A DNA stretch of 64,000 nucleotides from Acidobacteriota bacterium (GTDB lineage: Bacteria > Acidobacteriota > UBA890 > WLXD01), in the NCBI GenBank assembly GCA_012103255.1, contig WLXD01000002.1, forward strand, positions 248,001-312,000. The letters are read 5' to 3'. The notes under the pieces were generated by a model. That model saw only the letters and a program-made list of their open reading frames with translations. It made no database searches and was not told where the DNA came from. The position numbers and the translations under genes were made by a program. Positions 28,349 through 36,517 of this stretch are shown in pieces (the first letter of the stretch is position 1; each line of letters starts with the position of its first letter).

Positions 28349-29431
28349 ATGATTCGAAGAGTTCCAGAGATCGATGGAATTCGTGGCTGCGCAATACTGC
28401 TTGTGATTATGCATCACTACGTCGCCGATCAGCTCGTACGACCCGAGTCCGGAACACTGGGCGCGCAGGTACTGTCGACCGTCCGGCTCAGCTGGAGCGG
28501 CGTCGATCTCTTCTTCGTGCTGTCCGGCTTCCTCATCGCACGAGGATTGCTGCGCAATCGCGACACGAAGAACTACTTCAAGGTGTTCTACATCCGACGG
28601 ACCTGTCGGATCCTGCCTGCCTACGTGATCCTGCTAGCCACCTACTTCGGGGCGATCGTGCTTGGCTGGTCGGCCCTGCCGCAGTTCACATGGCTGTTCA
28701 GCAACCCGCTACCGGACTACAGCTACCTGACCTTCACACAGAACATTCTGATGGGCGTGCGTGAGACCTTCGGAGCCGCCTGGTTGATCCCCACGTGGTC
28801 GCTGGCCGTTGAAGAGCAGTTCTACCTGATCGTTCCCGCACTCGCCCTGCTTGCCCGCGGGCGCTTCGCCAAGATCGCGCTTCTGGCCTTCCTGGCTGCC
28901 CCTGCTCTTCGCTTCGCGTTCCCGGGATTCCACACATACGTTGCATCGCCCTTCCGAGCGGACTCGCTTGCCGCGGGCGTTCTGCTTGCCATGGCCTTCG
29001 AGAGTCTCCCGATGCGCGCCTGGATCACCGAACACGGCTCCACTCTTCGTCGAACACTGGCAACGATGGGGGCCCTGACGATCGTCCTGACGTTCTATCC
29101 GATTCTCGGGGCGCTGGAGTTCTCGTGGCTCGCGGTGCTCTACGGACTCGGAATCACCGTGGTCCTCGCCGAATCCGACGGCCGGCTGGCCCAGGTCATG
29201 CGTCTGCGGCCGTTGCGCTGGGTCGGGATGCGCTCGTACGGAATCTATCTGTTCCATCTTCCCGTGCTCGGCATCGTGCAGGGACTACGAGGACACACTC
29301 TTCCCGAGCTTCTGGGATGGGCCGACATCGCCGCCACCGGGCTCGCGCTTGCCCTCTCGCTCGTCGTCGCGGCGGTGCTCTATCGCCTGGTCGAGGAGCC
29401 CTTCATCGCCCTGGGTCAACGGTCACGATAA
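28349..29431 (+). CDS. Acyltransferase-3 family membrane O-acyltransferase
   Basis: 360 residues from ATG 28349, which has a clean TTGGAGG 8 nt upstream; the alternative TTG at 28334 overlaps that site. The N-terminus RRVPEIDGIRGCAILLVIMHH is the family signature with the presumed catalytic His pair, and FVLSGFLIARGLL plus RRTCRILPAYVILL follow. About ten membrane segments are visible, and SLAVEEQFYLIVPAL is the usual internal block. Family members acylate sugars, O-antigens, lipopolysaccharide or peptidoglycan at the inner membrane. No adjacent polysaccharide cluster identifies the substrate, but envelope-glycan genes lie from 30.7 kb onward. Confidence 0.92.
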   Translation: MIRRVPEIDGIRGCAILLVIMHHYVADQLVRPESGTLGAQVLSTVRLSWSGVDLFFVLSGFLIARGLLRNRDTKNYFKVFYIRRTCRILPAYVILLATYFGAIVLGWSALPQFTWLFSNPLPDYSYLTFTQNILMGVRETFGAAWLIPTWSLAVEEQFYLIVPALALLARGRFAKIALLAFLAAPALRFAFPGFHTYVASPFRADSLAAGVLLAMAFESLPMRAWITEHGSTLRRTLATMGALTIVLTFYPILGALEFSWLAVLYGLGITVVLAESDGRLAQVMRLRPLRWVGMRSYGIYLFHLPVLGIVQGLRGHTLPELLGWADIAATGLALALSLVVAAVLYRLVEEPFIALGQRSR

Positions 29432-29534
29432 GAATCCGGAAGAGCTCAGGCGACAGCCTCGAACCCTGCGCTAGCTCAATAGCCGCACTTCGCGACAGTT
29501 GATTGATTATCGCCGCACGCCAAGCGCAAAGTAC

Positions 29535-29567
29535 TTGCTACTTCAAAGTTCAAGGTTGATAATCAAC
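29535..29567 (+). promoter_or_regulatory. Promoter with a palindromic operator over the -10 box
   Basis: TTGCTA (29535-29540) and GATAAT (29558-29563) are spaced by 17 bp, a near-consensus sigma70 promoter. The -10 box lies inside the 13-bp perfect palindrome GTTGATAATCAAC (29555-29567). Related half-sites occur on either side (GTTGATTGATTATC before it and GTGATCAAC after it). The arrangement suggests repression by a dimeric regulator, for instance of the MarR class, whose sites often look like TTGATNATCAA. No regulator gene is adjacent. Confidence 0.55.
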
Positions 29568-29594
29568 ACCTATTGGTGATCAACGGAGAACCCT

Positions 29595-29927
29595 GTGCCC
29601 ATGTATGAAGCAGCAAGTCGCCTCAACGAGCGTCTCGCTCCAGCCGAGCAGATCCTTTTCCCCTGGTTGACCCGGGTGGTCATTGCCGCGTCGCTGATGG
29701 CGTGCGCGTGGCTCGACGACGCACCGCCGCTCGACATCGCGGCGTTCCTCATTGGAGTCTATGTGGCGGTCCGCGTGGCAACGCAGATCCCCGTCCTTGT
29801 CGAGGCCGCCCCCTTCGAGAATCGCCTGCTGAGCTTGGGCTTCGCTGTGGGATCCGTCGGCGCACTGGGCCTTTCGTTTCTGGCGGTGGTGACCTTCGTA
29901 GAGCGACTCGCCCTCTCGGTCGCGTAG
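29595..29927 (+). CDS. Small polytopic membrane protein, unknown function
   Basis: 110 residues with three hydrophobic segments (about 22-40, 47-66 and 80-104). It begins MPMYEAASRLNERLAPAEQ; an Asp pair (WLDDAPPLD) lies between helices 1 and 2. No family recognised. The gene is notable mainly for its regulated-looking promoter 28 bp upstream. It ends 27 bp before the convergent HEAGH gene. ATG 29595 or ATG 29601 could be the start. Confidence 0.7.
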   Translation: MPMYEAASRLNERLAPAEQILFPWLTRVVIAASLMACAWLDDAPPLDIAAFLIGVYVAVRVATQIPVLVEAAPFENRLLSLGFAVGSVGALGLSFLAVVTFVERLALSVA

Positions 29928-29953
29928 GGCACGAGCCCGGCTTCCGGCGAGAG

Positions 29954-30571
29954 TCAGGGCGCTTGCTGCTCCGCGCCCGCAAGCCATCCGAGGACTCCTT
30001 GCCAGCAAAGCCAGGCTAGCCAAACCAGGCCAACTGCCATGGCCAGGCTCCCGACCGAGTGAACTATCCAGCCGAGCTGGACGTCCCACTCGAGCAACCC
30101 GGTCCACGTCAACAGGTTGCGCCAGTCATGCGTCCCGGGAGCATCCCTACCGGTGACACCGCCAAGCAGCATCAAGCGGCCGCCCTGTGCGTCTGCCACA
30201 TAGCGGGCCACGGATGCAGCCGACTGGCCGGCCCACCACAGGGCGAACGGCGGACCCACGACGCTGCCGCTACGCCACAGAGCAAACCCAGCGACGACGG
30301 GAACAACAACCTGCAGCAGACTACCCCCGAGTACGGTGAGAAACCGGCCGAACGGCGACAGAATCACGTGCCCGGCCTCATGGAAGACCGTGTTCGCCAT
30401 CGACAACAGATGGTGAAGGAAGCTCGCCGAGGTTTGGTCCACGCTCGTGGGCGGTACGAGCGCGAAAGCTGGCGTCATCCACAAGATTGCGGCGAGTAGT
30501 CCCAACGCCCCGGCAAGTTCGATCCCTGCCGGTCCCCTGGCCGTTTGATCACGGTGCTTCGTCCGCCGCAT
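29954..30571 (-). CDS. HEAGH-containing integral membrane protein (putative zinc metalloprotease)
   Basis: 205 residues with about four to five membrane segments. HEAGH at residues 64-68 is an HExxH zinc-binding motif at the start of a hydrophobic helix (TVFHEAGHVILSPFG), the layout seen in intramembrane M50-like and related peptidases. A third ligand is not certain: D149 and H152-type residues in RDAPGTHDW or the later VHSVGS are candidates. No PDZ domain is present. Similar small proteins are annotated only as hypothetical membrane proteins. It converges on the small membrane protein gene. Confidence 0.72.
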   Translation of the reverse strand: MRRTKHRDQTARGPAGIELAGALGLLAAILWMTPAFALVPPTSVDQTSASFLHHLLSMANTVFHEAGHVILSPFGRFLTVLGGSLLQVVVPVVAGFALWRSGSVVGPPFALWWAGQSAASVARYVADAQGGRLMLLGGVTGRDAPGTHDWRNLLTWTGLLEWDVQLGWIVHSVGSLAMAVGLVWLAWLCWQGVLGWLAGAEQQAP

Positions 30572-30669
30572 AGGCCCATGCTATCCGGCAACGCGAACTC
30601 TGCCGCCTTCGGCTGACGGCGAGTCGCCGTCGCGCTCTCCACGCTGGCTAACCCAAGACATGATGGGAC

Positions 30670-30698
30670 TCGAAAAGGCTTTAAAACGCACTTATGAT
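30670..30698 (+). promoter_or_regulatory. Putative promoter of the YidC-like/dikinase operon
   Basis: TCGAAA (30670-30675) and TATGAT (30693-30698) are 17 bp apart in a locally AT-rich stretch and read toward the GTG at 30764. The -10 box matches consensus in five of six positions. Nothing else, such as an inverted repeat, stands out. Confidence 0.4.
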
Positions 30699-30763
30699 CA
30701 CTCAGAATCAGTCATAGATCGCGTGAAGTTCGTCCGAAGGCCCCACCTCCGGAGATCAAGCAG

Positions 30764-32623
30764 GTGCGTCGGAAACGCAGTCAACACCCGGCAGACCGAA
30801 CACCAGCGACCGTGGCCCGAGTGGCGGCGGTTGTTCTGGCTGTGGCGTGGACGAAGTCTGCCCTCGCCCCAGCGCTCCTTGGTGGGATCAGCGCCGCGTT
30901 GGCCGCGATCGCGTACCGCCTCACGGCGCGTCTCGGCTCCAGGGCTCTCGACGCGACCGCCGGCGCAATCGCCGGTGCAGCGATTGTGACGATCTTCCTC
31001 GCCGCTTTTGCGGGCATCGGTTCACGCGACGACGAGGGCGACACGGCCGCGCTCGCGACATTCCTGCGTTGCGACCTGAGTGCTCACCAGACGTTCAGAC
31101 ACACCGCGCTGGGGCTAACTGACGGTCTCGAGAAGTGGGCACCGTACGGCACGTTCCGCGCCATCAGCATGAACGAGGCACAGCAGCGACTGAACCTCGG
31201 CGACTCCAATACGACGCTTCTCGCCACGTACCGCCATGAGATCCAGTACGAGTCTGGCGTTCCGGCTCTGGTTACGCCAAGTGGGTCCATTCGTCCCTTC
31301 GCGCTGGCGCGGAGAGCCGAACTGCCCGCGATCCTGGCCGAGATTGAGGGCGGAGATCTGTACCTAGTCAAATTCAGTCCGGCAGCCCGCGAGCCGGAAT
31401 CCTATTCAGAGCTCCTGGGATCGTTCAGCCATTTCCGCAACGTATTCGTGATCACCGAGGCGCCTCCCGAGAGTCGCTATGTTCGACGCGGCGGCGCGTG
31501 GGTGCCGGCCGATCCGGCGCCGGCGATCGACTGGCCGGTCGCGAATCGCACCGGCCTGCTTGATGAGGGAACCGTGGCCTTCCCCGGCGTAGCACGGCTC
31601 CTTGGCGACCACGCCGCCGCCGAACTGCTCGCGGATCCCGACGTGGTCTTGGTCGCACCCAACAATGGATACCTCCGGGACACGCCTACCTACTTCAACT
31701 ACTACGTGCCAACAATGCTCGGCGAGCTCGCCACCCGGAGCCCGCTGCACGAAGTTGAGCAGAACCGCCTGGTCACTATCGACATCTTCTCGCCAACAAT
31801 CTCGCAGGAACTCGACGCACTCGCCCGCCGGGTCGACGGCCGGCGCTTCATGGTTATCGGCGCCACGCGATACGACTTCACCGACCAAGGCGTCGATATC
31901 GCATACGGAATCTGGCGACGTCTTGATCGCGACGATCGGCGCTTCCGCTTCGAGGGGTTCACCGCTCGTCTGCCGGATGTGGTGGCCCGAGTCTGGTCGA
32001 ACGAGAGCCACATCGGATGGCAGGAGATTCTCCGCGGCAAGTTCCTTGCCGGAGTTCAGTTCGTCGAGACACGACTCGACGTTCCGGTTGCTCTTGCCGT
32101 GCTGATATTTGGCGCGCTGCTGCGTGCGTTGATCTGGCCGGTCGCGTTCATGCAAATGCGTTCGCGCACGGTGCGCGACGAGTTCGGTCGCTGCGTCGGT
32201 GCGTTCGAGACTTTCCCGAGCGCCGCCAACGCCCTGCGCCGCCGGCTTGGGAGCACGATTGGACACGAACTGCCAGGCGCCATCGCAACGATCGCGCTCG
32301 TCCTACCAGCATTCGACGCGCTCACGTCATCTTCGATCATGGTCGGCCCTGCATTGTGGATCCTCGACATTTCTCGGCCGGACTCCTTCCTGGCCCTGGT
32401 GGTTGGCATCCTGGTTGGCATGAAAGCTTCGATGACTGTCGGCTCGAAACTGAGCCTGGTCCTTATATGGATTGCCTCCACCGTGATGCTCATGTGGGTG
32501 CCCGCAATCGTCGTGTTGTACGTCGCGGGTTCACTCGCCGTCGCGATCGCCCAGGACGCCACAGCCATGGAGTTCGCCCGTTGGCAGATGGCTCGTGTTT
32601 CACCTGCGGTGATCAGGCCATGA
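30764..32623 (+). CDS. YidC/Oxa1-like membrane protein with large unique N-terminal domain
   Basis: 619 residues starting at GTG 30764, with GGAG 9 nt upstream. Residues about 16-85 form two to three membrane helices; about 88-425 is a large soluble domain I cannot assign. From about 435 to 610 the sequence follows YidC helix by helix. VALAVLIFGALLRALIWPV carries Arg454 at the position of the groove Arg (IVRGIMYPL in E. coli), followed by basic QMRSRTVRDE. ATIALVLPAFDALTSS, then ILDISRPDSFLALVVGILVG, matches the [20 protein letters not shown] block, and MWVPAIVVLYVAGSLAVAIAQ matches the last helix. It is too divergent to be the housekeeping insertase. Its stop overlaps the start of the dikinase-like gene (ATGA), implying a joint function. 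Confidence 0.78.
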   Translation: MRRKRSQHPADRTPATVARVAAVVLAVAWTKSALAPALLGGISAALAAIAYRLTARLGSRALDATAGAIAGAAIVTIFLAAFAGIGSRDDEGDTAALATFLRCDLSAHQTFRHTALGLTDGLEKWAPYGTFRAISMNEAQQRLNLGDSNTTLLATYRHEIQYESGVPALVTPSGSIRPFALARRAELPAILAEIEGGDLYLVKFSPAAREPESYSELLGSFSHFRNVFVITEAPPESRYVRRGGAWVPADPAPAIDWPVANRTGLLDEGTVAFPGVARLLGDHAAAELLADPDVVLVAPNNGYLRDTPTYFNYYVPTMLGELATRSPLHEVEQNRLVTIDIFSPTISQELDALARRVDGRRFMVIGATRYDFTDQGVDIAYGIWRRLDRDDRRFRFEGFTARLPDVVARVWSNESHIGWQEILRGKFLAGVQFVETRLDVPVALAVLIFGALLRALIWPVAFMQMRSRTVRDEFGRCVGAFETFPSAANALRRRLGSTIGHELPGAIATIALVLPAFDALTSSSIMVGPALWILDISRPDSFLALVVGILVGMKASMTVGSKLSLVLIWIASTVMLMWVPAIVVLYVAGSLAVAIAQDATAMEFARWQMARVSPAVIRP

Positions 32624-34743
32624 ATACGATCCGCACCTGCGACAGCCACATGCTCTCGCTAGCCGAGGCCAACCTGGAAGGCGTTCCTTCCAAGGCGCGC
32701 CGCCTTGCTCAACTCGGCGAACAAAGGACATCGCAGTTCAGGATCCTGCCGGGTCTCGTAGCAACCGAGTCCGGTATGGGCCACGAGGTCATCGCAGCGC
32801 GCGCGAAGCGTCAACTCGGCGAGGGCCCCTTCGCGGTGCGGTCTTCCGCCGCCATCGAAGACGGTGACACCGAAAGTTGCGCCGGTCGCTTTCTCACCAA
32901 ACTGAACGTCGATCTCGCCGACCTAGCCACGGCTATCGACGACGTATTCGCGAGCTACCCCGACCGCGACGAAGGGTCGAACTGCGTACTGATTCAGCCG
33001 ATGCTCGAACCAACGATCGCCGGGGTCGCGTTCAGTCGTGCGCCAGACAACGCCGCAACAGCCTGCCTGGAGGCGACTGCTGGCACCGGGGACGATGTCG
33101 TCTCGGGACGCTGCGCGCCGAAACGGGCCACCATGGGCCGATATACGGGTGCTCTCGAGTCCGAACTCGACTCAAAGTTCGATCAAGTCTGCGAACGCGT
33201 GTTCCTCACGGCTGCTCTCCTTGAACGAACTTTCGGGTGGGCGCAGGACGTGGAATGGGCCTACGCGGGCGGCCATATTTGGGTACTGCAGTCTCGCGAC
33301 ATCACTGCCACAACGGATCCAGCCGAGATCAGCGCAGAGCAATCGACGTGGCTGGCCAAACTGTCCTCAAAGAAGACTGCTCCCGCTCTGCGGGCATCGC
33401 CCACCGACGAGATCGCACCCGACCCGTCGCCGATGACGCGATCCCTCCTGATGGCTCTGTATGGCGATGATGGCGCACTCGGCATCGCGCTTCGCCAGGC
33501 TGGCCTCCCGGGGGTCCAAGGCCAGTATCTTCACGAGTTGTTCGGGCAACTCTATGTAGATGGGTCGGTAGAGGCGCGAGTCTTCGGGCGCAGTGCCTGG
33601 AGTTGGGCGCGATGGTCACTTCTGCGCCGTCGCTTGCGACGCAACCCCGACCAGTGGCTCAGACAGGTCGAACATCGCGTCGATCAAATGGAAGCTCCCG
33701 CTTCGCCTATCGGCGAGATCCGAACTGAGCTACACGAGGCTGCTTCCGTGGCGGCGAGATCCTTCGATCGATTCGTGCAGACGGTGTACCCAGCTGCTTT
33801 CTTCGCCACGCTACTGGCCCATGCCGCGGGTCCGAGTGACGGCGAAGCTTCCACAACGAAGGATCTGTGCAGCGGGTTCTCGCGACTGCACCACACGCAG
33901 AACCTGGATGCGTTCGTTGAAGAGTGGGGTCATCGCGCAGTCCTGGACTACGAGCTTTCCTGTCCTCGCTATCGGGAGAACGTCGACGGTGCCCTCGAAC
34001 AGGCCACGCGCTTCGCGGACTTCCCATGGGCCGATGCCGGGACGGGCAACGTCGGCTTCCAATCACTGAAGGAACTGGCGAAGGACCGTGCGGTTGCCGC
34101 ACTCGGCGAACTTCGCTCAGCCGTTCGTTCGTTGGGGGTAGCCGCGACGGGCGACGCCAACAGCGCGTTCGTTCTCACGATCGACGACGTCCGACAGATC
34201 GCAGATCGCTCCGTTGATATAGCCGACGTCCGACGCACGATCCAAGATGGCACCCACCGAGAGGCGGCACTTGCGACAGTCGATCTCGGAGCGACGCCGG
34301 ACATTCATTGCGTGGAGCGCCTCCGTGGGAACGTCTCACACGGCGGTCTGCGCGGTGTTGTGCTTGGTAGTCCGAGCGCCTTCTCCGGTCGCATTCGGTT
34401 CAGTGACGAACCCGCGAGACAGTCGGACGATGCTAGCGATCAACCCGAGGTTCTCGTCACGCGAACGCTCGAACCTGGACTGGTGGCCGACTTCACCTCA
34501 ACGGCGGGTTGCCTGACAGAGGTCGGAGGGCAACTCTCGCATGCTGCGATCGTCGCGCGGGAGATGGGGTACTCGGTTGTTCGCCTCCCTGGCTGCTCCG
34601 ACACGCTTCGCAGTGGCGACCTCGTTGAAGTGACAGCATCAGGTTCGGTTTCGATTCGCCCCGCTTCGCGTCCGGGCGAGGCCCGAGCTTTGGCGGCAGG
34701 GGCACGTGGGCTGCCGTCGGCCCGCGAGCGCCGACGGGCCTAG
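32620..34743 (+). CDS. PEP-synthase/rifampin-phosphotransferase-like dikinase
   Basis: 707 residues from ATG 32620. The N-terminal third is a PPDK-type ATP-grasp domain: FAVRSSAAIEDGDTES (71-86), VLIQPMLEPTIAGVAFSR and HIWVLQSRDI. The central region (about 260-590) is helical and unassigned, standing where rifampin phosphotransferase has its substrate domain. The C-terminal swivelling domain holds the phospho-carrier His641 in GGQLSHAAIVAREMG. The order ATP-grasp, substrate domain, His domain matches rifampin phosphotransferase more than PEP synthase, whose C-terminal PEP-binding barrel is absent. It probably transfers the beta-phosphate of ATP to an unknown small molecule or polymer. It is coupled by ATGA overlap to the YidC-like gene. 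The open frame extends upstream to 32017, but only within that gene. Confidence 0.85.
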   Translation: MNTIRTCDSHMLSLAEANLEGVPSKARRLAQLGEQRTSQFRILPGLVATESGMGHEVIAARAKRQLGEGPFAVRSSAAIEDGDTESCAGRFLTKLNVDLADLATAIDDVFASYPDRDEGSNCVLIQPMLEPTIAGVAFSRAPDNAATACLEATAGTGDDVVSGRCAPKRATMGRYTGALESELDSKFDQVCERVFLTAALLERTFGWAQDVEWAYAGGHIWVLQSRDITATTDPAEISAEQSTWLAKLSSKKTAPALRASPTDEIAPDPSPMTRSLLMALYGDDGALGIALRQAGLPGVQGQYLHELFGQLYVDGSVEARVFGRSAWSWARWSLLRRRLRRNPDQWLRQVEHRVDQMEAPASPIGEIRTELHEAASVAARSFDRFVQTVYPAAFFATLLAHAAGPSDGEASTTKDLCSGFSRLHHTQNLDAFVEEWGHRAVLDYELSCPRYRENVDGALEQATRFADFPWADAGTGNVGFQSLKELAKDRAVAALGELRSAVRSLGVAATGDANSAFVLTIDDVRQIADRSVDIADVRRTIQDGTHREAALATVDLGATPDIHCVERLRGNVSHGGLRGVVLGSPSAFSGRIRFSDEPARQSDDASDQPEVLVTRTLEPGLVADFTSTAGCLTEVGGQLSHAAIVAREMGYSVVRLPGCSDTLRSGDLVEVTASGSVSIRPASRPGEARALAAGARGLPSARERRRA

Positions 34744-34907
34744 TCGCTCCTGGCCCTGCCCGACAGGACCAGTATGTGTCCGGGGACGGGGTACGATGCG
34801 GATCGCAAGGAGCCCCATAACCTCTCCCCGATCGCGCCTCGCACGAGCTCAATCTCCCGAGATCCCGTCATCACTGGCCTACTCGTCATCCAGCGAACCG
34901 CTCACTA

Positions 34908-36482
34908 GTGACCGCACGAACTACCCGCGACCCCTCTACTGACGCGCGCGTCGATGACGCACCGATCGGCCGGCTCGACCGAATCGCGGAGATCGGCTTC
35001 TGGTCGGGACTCGTCGCCCTGGTCGCGAGTGCCGGGCTTGCGCGGGCTATCGGCCTGTCGCCTCGCACGCTGTGGCACGACGACCTCTGGGTGGCTGCCC
35101 TCACACGCCTGTCCCTCGCCGATATGCTCAGCGCCACAATGCCAGTGCCGCAGGGGTTTCTCACATTGCTGTGGACGGCCAGACGACTATTCACCGAACC
35201 CGAAGTCGCGATGCAGGTCGTGCCCTATGTGGCCGGCCTTGCCGGAATCGTGGCGATGGGCCTCGCCATTCGTCTCGTGACAGGGTCGCGCGCCGTCGGC
35301 GTTCTCGGCGCCGCTCTGGTCGTATGGAACGCTCAGCACACCCACTATTCGGTATTCGTCAAGCAGTACACGCTCGAGTTCGTCTCGGTGACCCTATTGA
35401 TCGCCGCCGTCACCGCCGACTCAGGGCGGACTGTCCCCCGCTTCCCGCTGCGGGCCGTCGTTTGTGCCTTGGTGGCCTGCCTTGTTGGCATCGGCACGAT
35501 GGTCGTGGGTACTGTCGCTGCGAACGTGGTTCTTGCCGAACACGCGTGGCGCACCCGCAGCACCTCTCGCAGAGCGATCAGGTCGCTGATCGCTGCCGTC
35601 GCGTTCAACCTGCTCCTCGCGGTGTACTACTGGTTCATCTTGCGGTCACGATCCGGAGCCCGCGTTCGAGACTACTGGCAGGACTACTTCGTGCCGACCG
35701 ATTCGTTCTTTGTGGCCGCACAACATCTTCAGGAAACCGGCATCAGCATTGTCACCGGTGCCCTCGTCCCGCAGCTCGCGATGGTTGGCTGGCTGGTGCC
35801 GCTCGGCCTCGTGGCTCTGCTATGGCACCCCCAGTCCCGCGCCATCGGGGCCATCGTGGTGCTCGCGACCTCCGCAATGATCTCGGTGAGCGCGCTGCGC
35901 CTGTACCCACTGGGCGGTGAGCGGACCGACATCTTTCTTTATCCCTTCGTGATTGTGTGTGCGGCGCTCGGAGCCCGCACGCTCCTGGCGCGAGTTCCTC
36001 GCATCCAGGCTCCGCTTGCTCTTGCGGCGGGAGGTGCCGTGGTGATCACCTTGGTCGGCGCCCCGGGAGTTCCCTACTACGATCTCGATCAATCGGACCT
36101 GATCCGCACTCTCGACCGCAGGCTGAGACCGGCCAACGGGCTGGTTATCCACCCCGGAGCTAACGCACTCACGGGCTTCTACTCGACCCTACCGATTCGG
36201 ACTATCGTGCCCGACTCTGCGCAACTGATCCTTGAATATGACAGGCTGCGCACCCTATCGCTGGGCACGTCGGTGTCGGCTGGCCGTCACGCCCTTAGGA
36301 GCTTTCTTGCTGCCGAAAGCTACTCGCGAATCTGGCTGATCGTGGCCCGTTCCGATGAGAGGTACCCACTCGACCCGCTCATCGGCATGATCCAGGCGGA
36401 CGGCTACGAAGTACGGCGTCGGTGGACGGGGCGCATCAAGTCGCAGCTGGTTCTTTTCGAGCGCTCGGCACCGTCCGAGTAG
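34908..36482 (+). CDS. GT-C/GT39-like polytopic glycosyltransferase
   Basis: 524 residues from GTG 34908, with roughly ten to eleven membrane helices and a C-terminal soluble portion. The first periplasmic loop has LWHDDLWVAALTRLSL, with the acidic DD pair at the place of the catalytic Asp/Glu of GT39-type enzymes, and the HYSVFVKQYTLEF segment lies in the next loops. These enzymes use polyprenyl-phosphate sugars as donors on the periplasmic face. The C-terminal GRHALRSFLAAESYSRIW block is a small domain of the kind often trailing such proteins. It follows the dikinase gene after 164 bp. Confidence 0.78.
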   Translation: MTARTTRDPSTDARVDDAPIGRLDRIAEIGFWSGLVALVASAGLARAIGLSPRTLWHDDLWVAALTRLSLADMLSATMPVPQGFLTLLWTARRLFTEPEVAMQVVPYVAGLAGIVAMGLAIRLVTGSRAVGVLGAALVVWNAQHTHYSVFVKQYTLEFVSVTLLIAAVTADSGRTVPRFPLRAVVCALVACLVGIGTMVVGTVAANVVLAEHAWRTRSTSRRAIRSLIAAVAFNLLLAVYYWFILRSRSGARVRDYWQDYFVPTDSFFVAAQHLQETGISIVTGALVPQLAMVGWLVPLGLVALLWHPQSRAIGAIVVLATSAMISVSALRLYPLGGERTDIFLYPFVIVCAALGARTLLARVPRIQAPLALAAGGAVVITLVGAPGVPYYDLDQSDLIRTLDRRLRPANGLVIHPGANALTGFYSTLPIRTIVPDSAQLILEYDRLRTLSLGTSVSAGRHALRSFLAAESYSRIWLIVARSDERYPLDPLIGMIQADGYEVRRRWTGRIKSQLVLFERSAPSE

Positions 36483-36517
36483 CGCTGCTCCATCGCTGAC
36501 GGCGCCTTCCCCGGTTT

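Noticed and set aside
32017-32619. In-frame upstream extension of the dikinase gene
   Set aside because: It lies entirely inside the YidC-like coding region in another frame; ATG 32620 forms a typical ATGA overlap.
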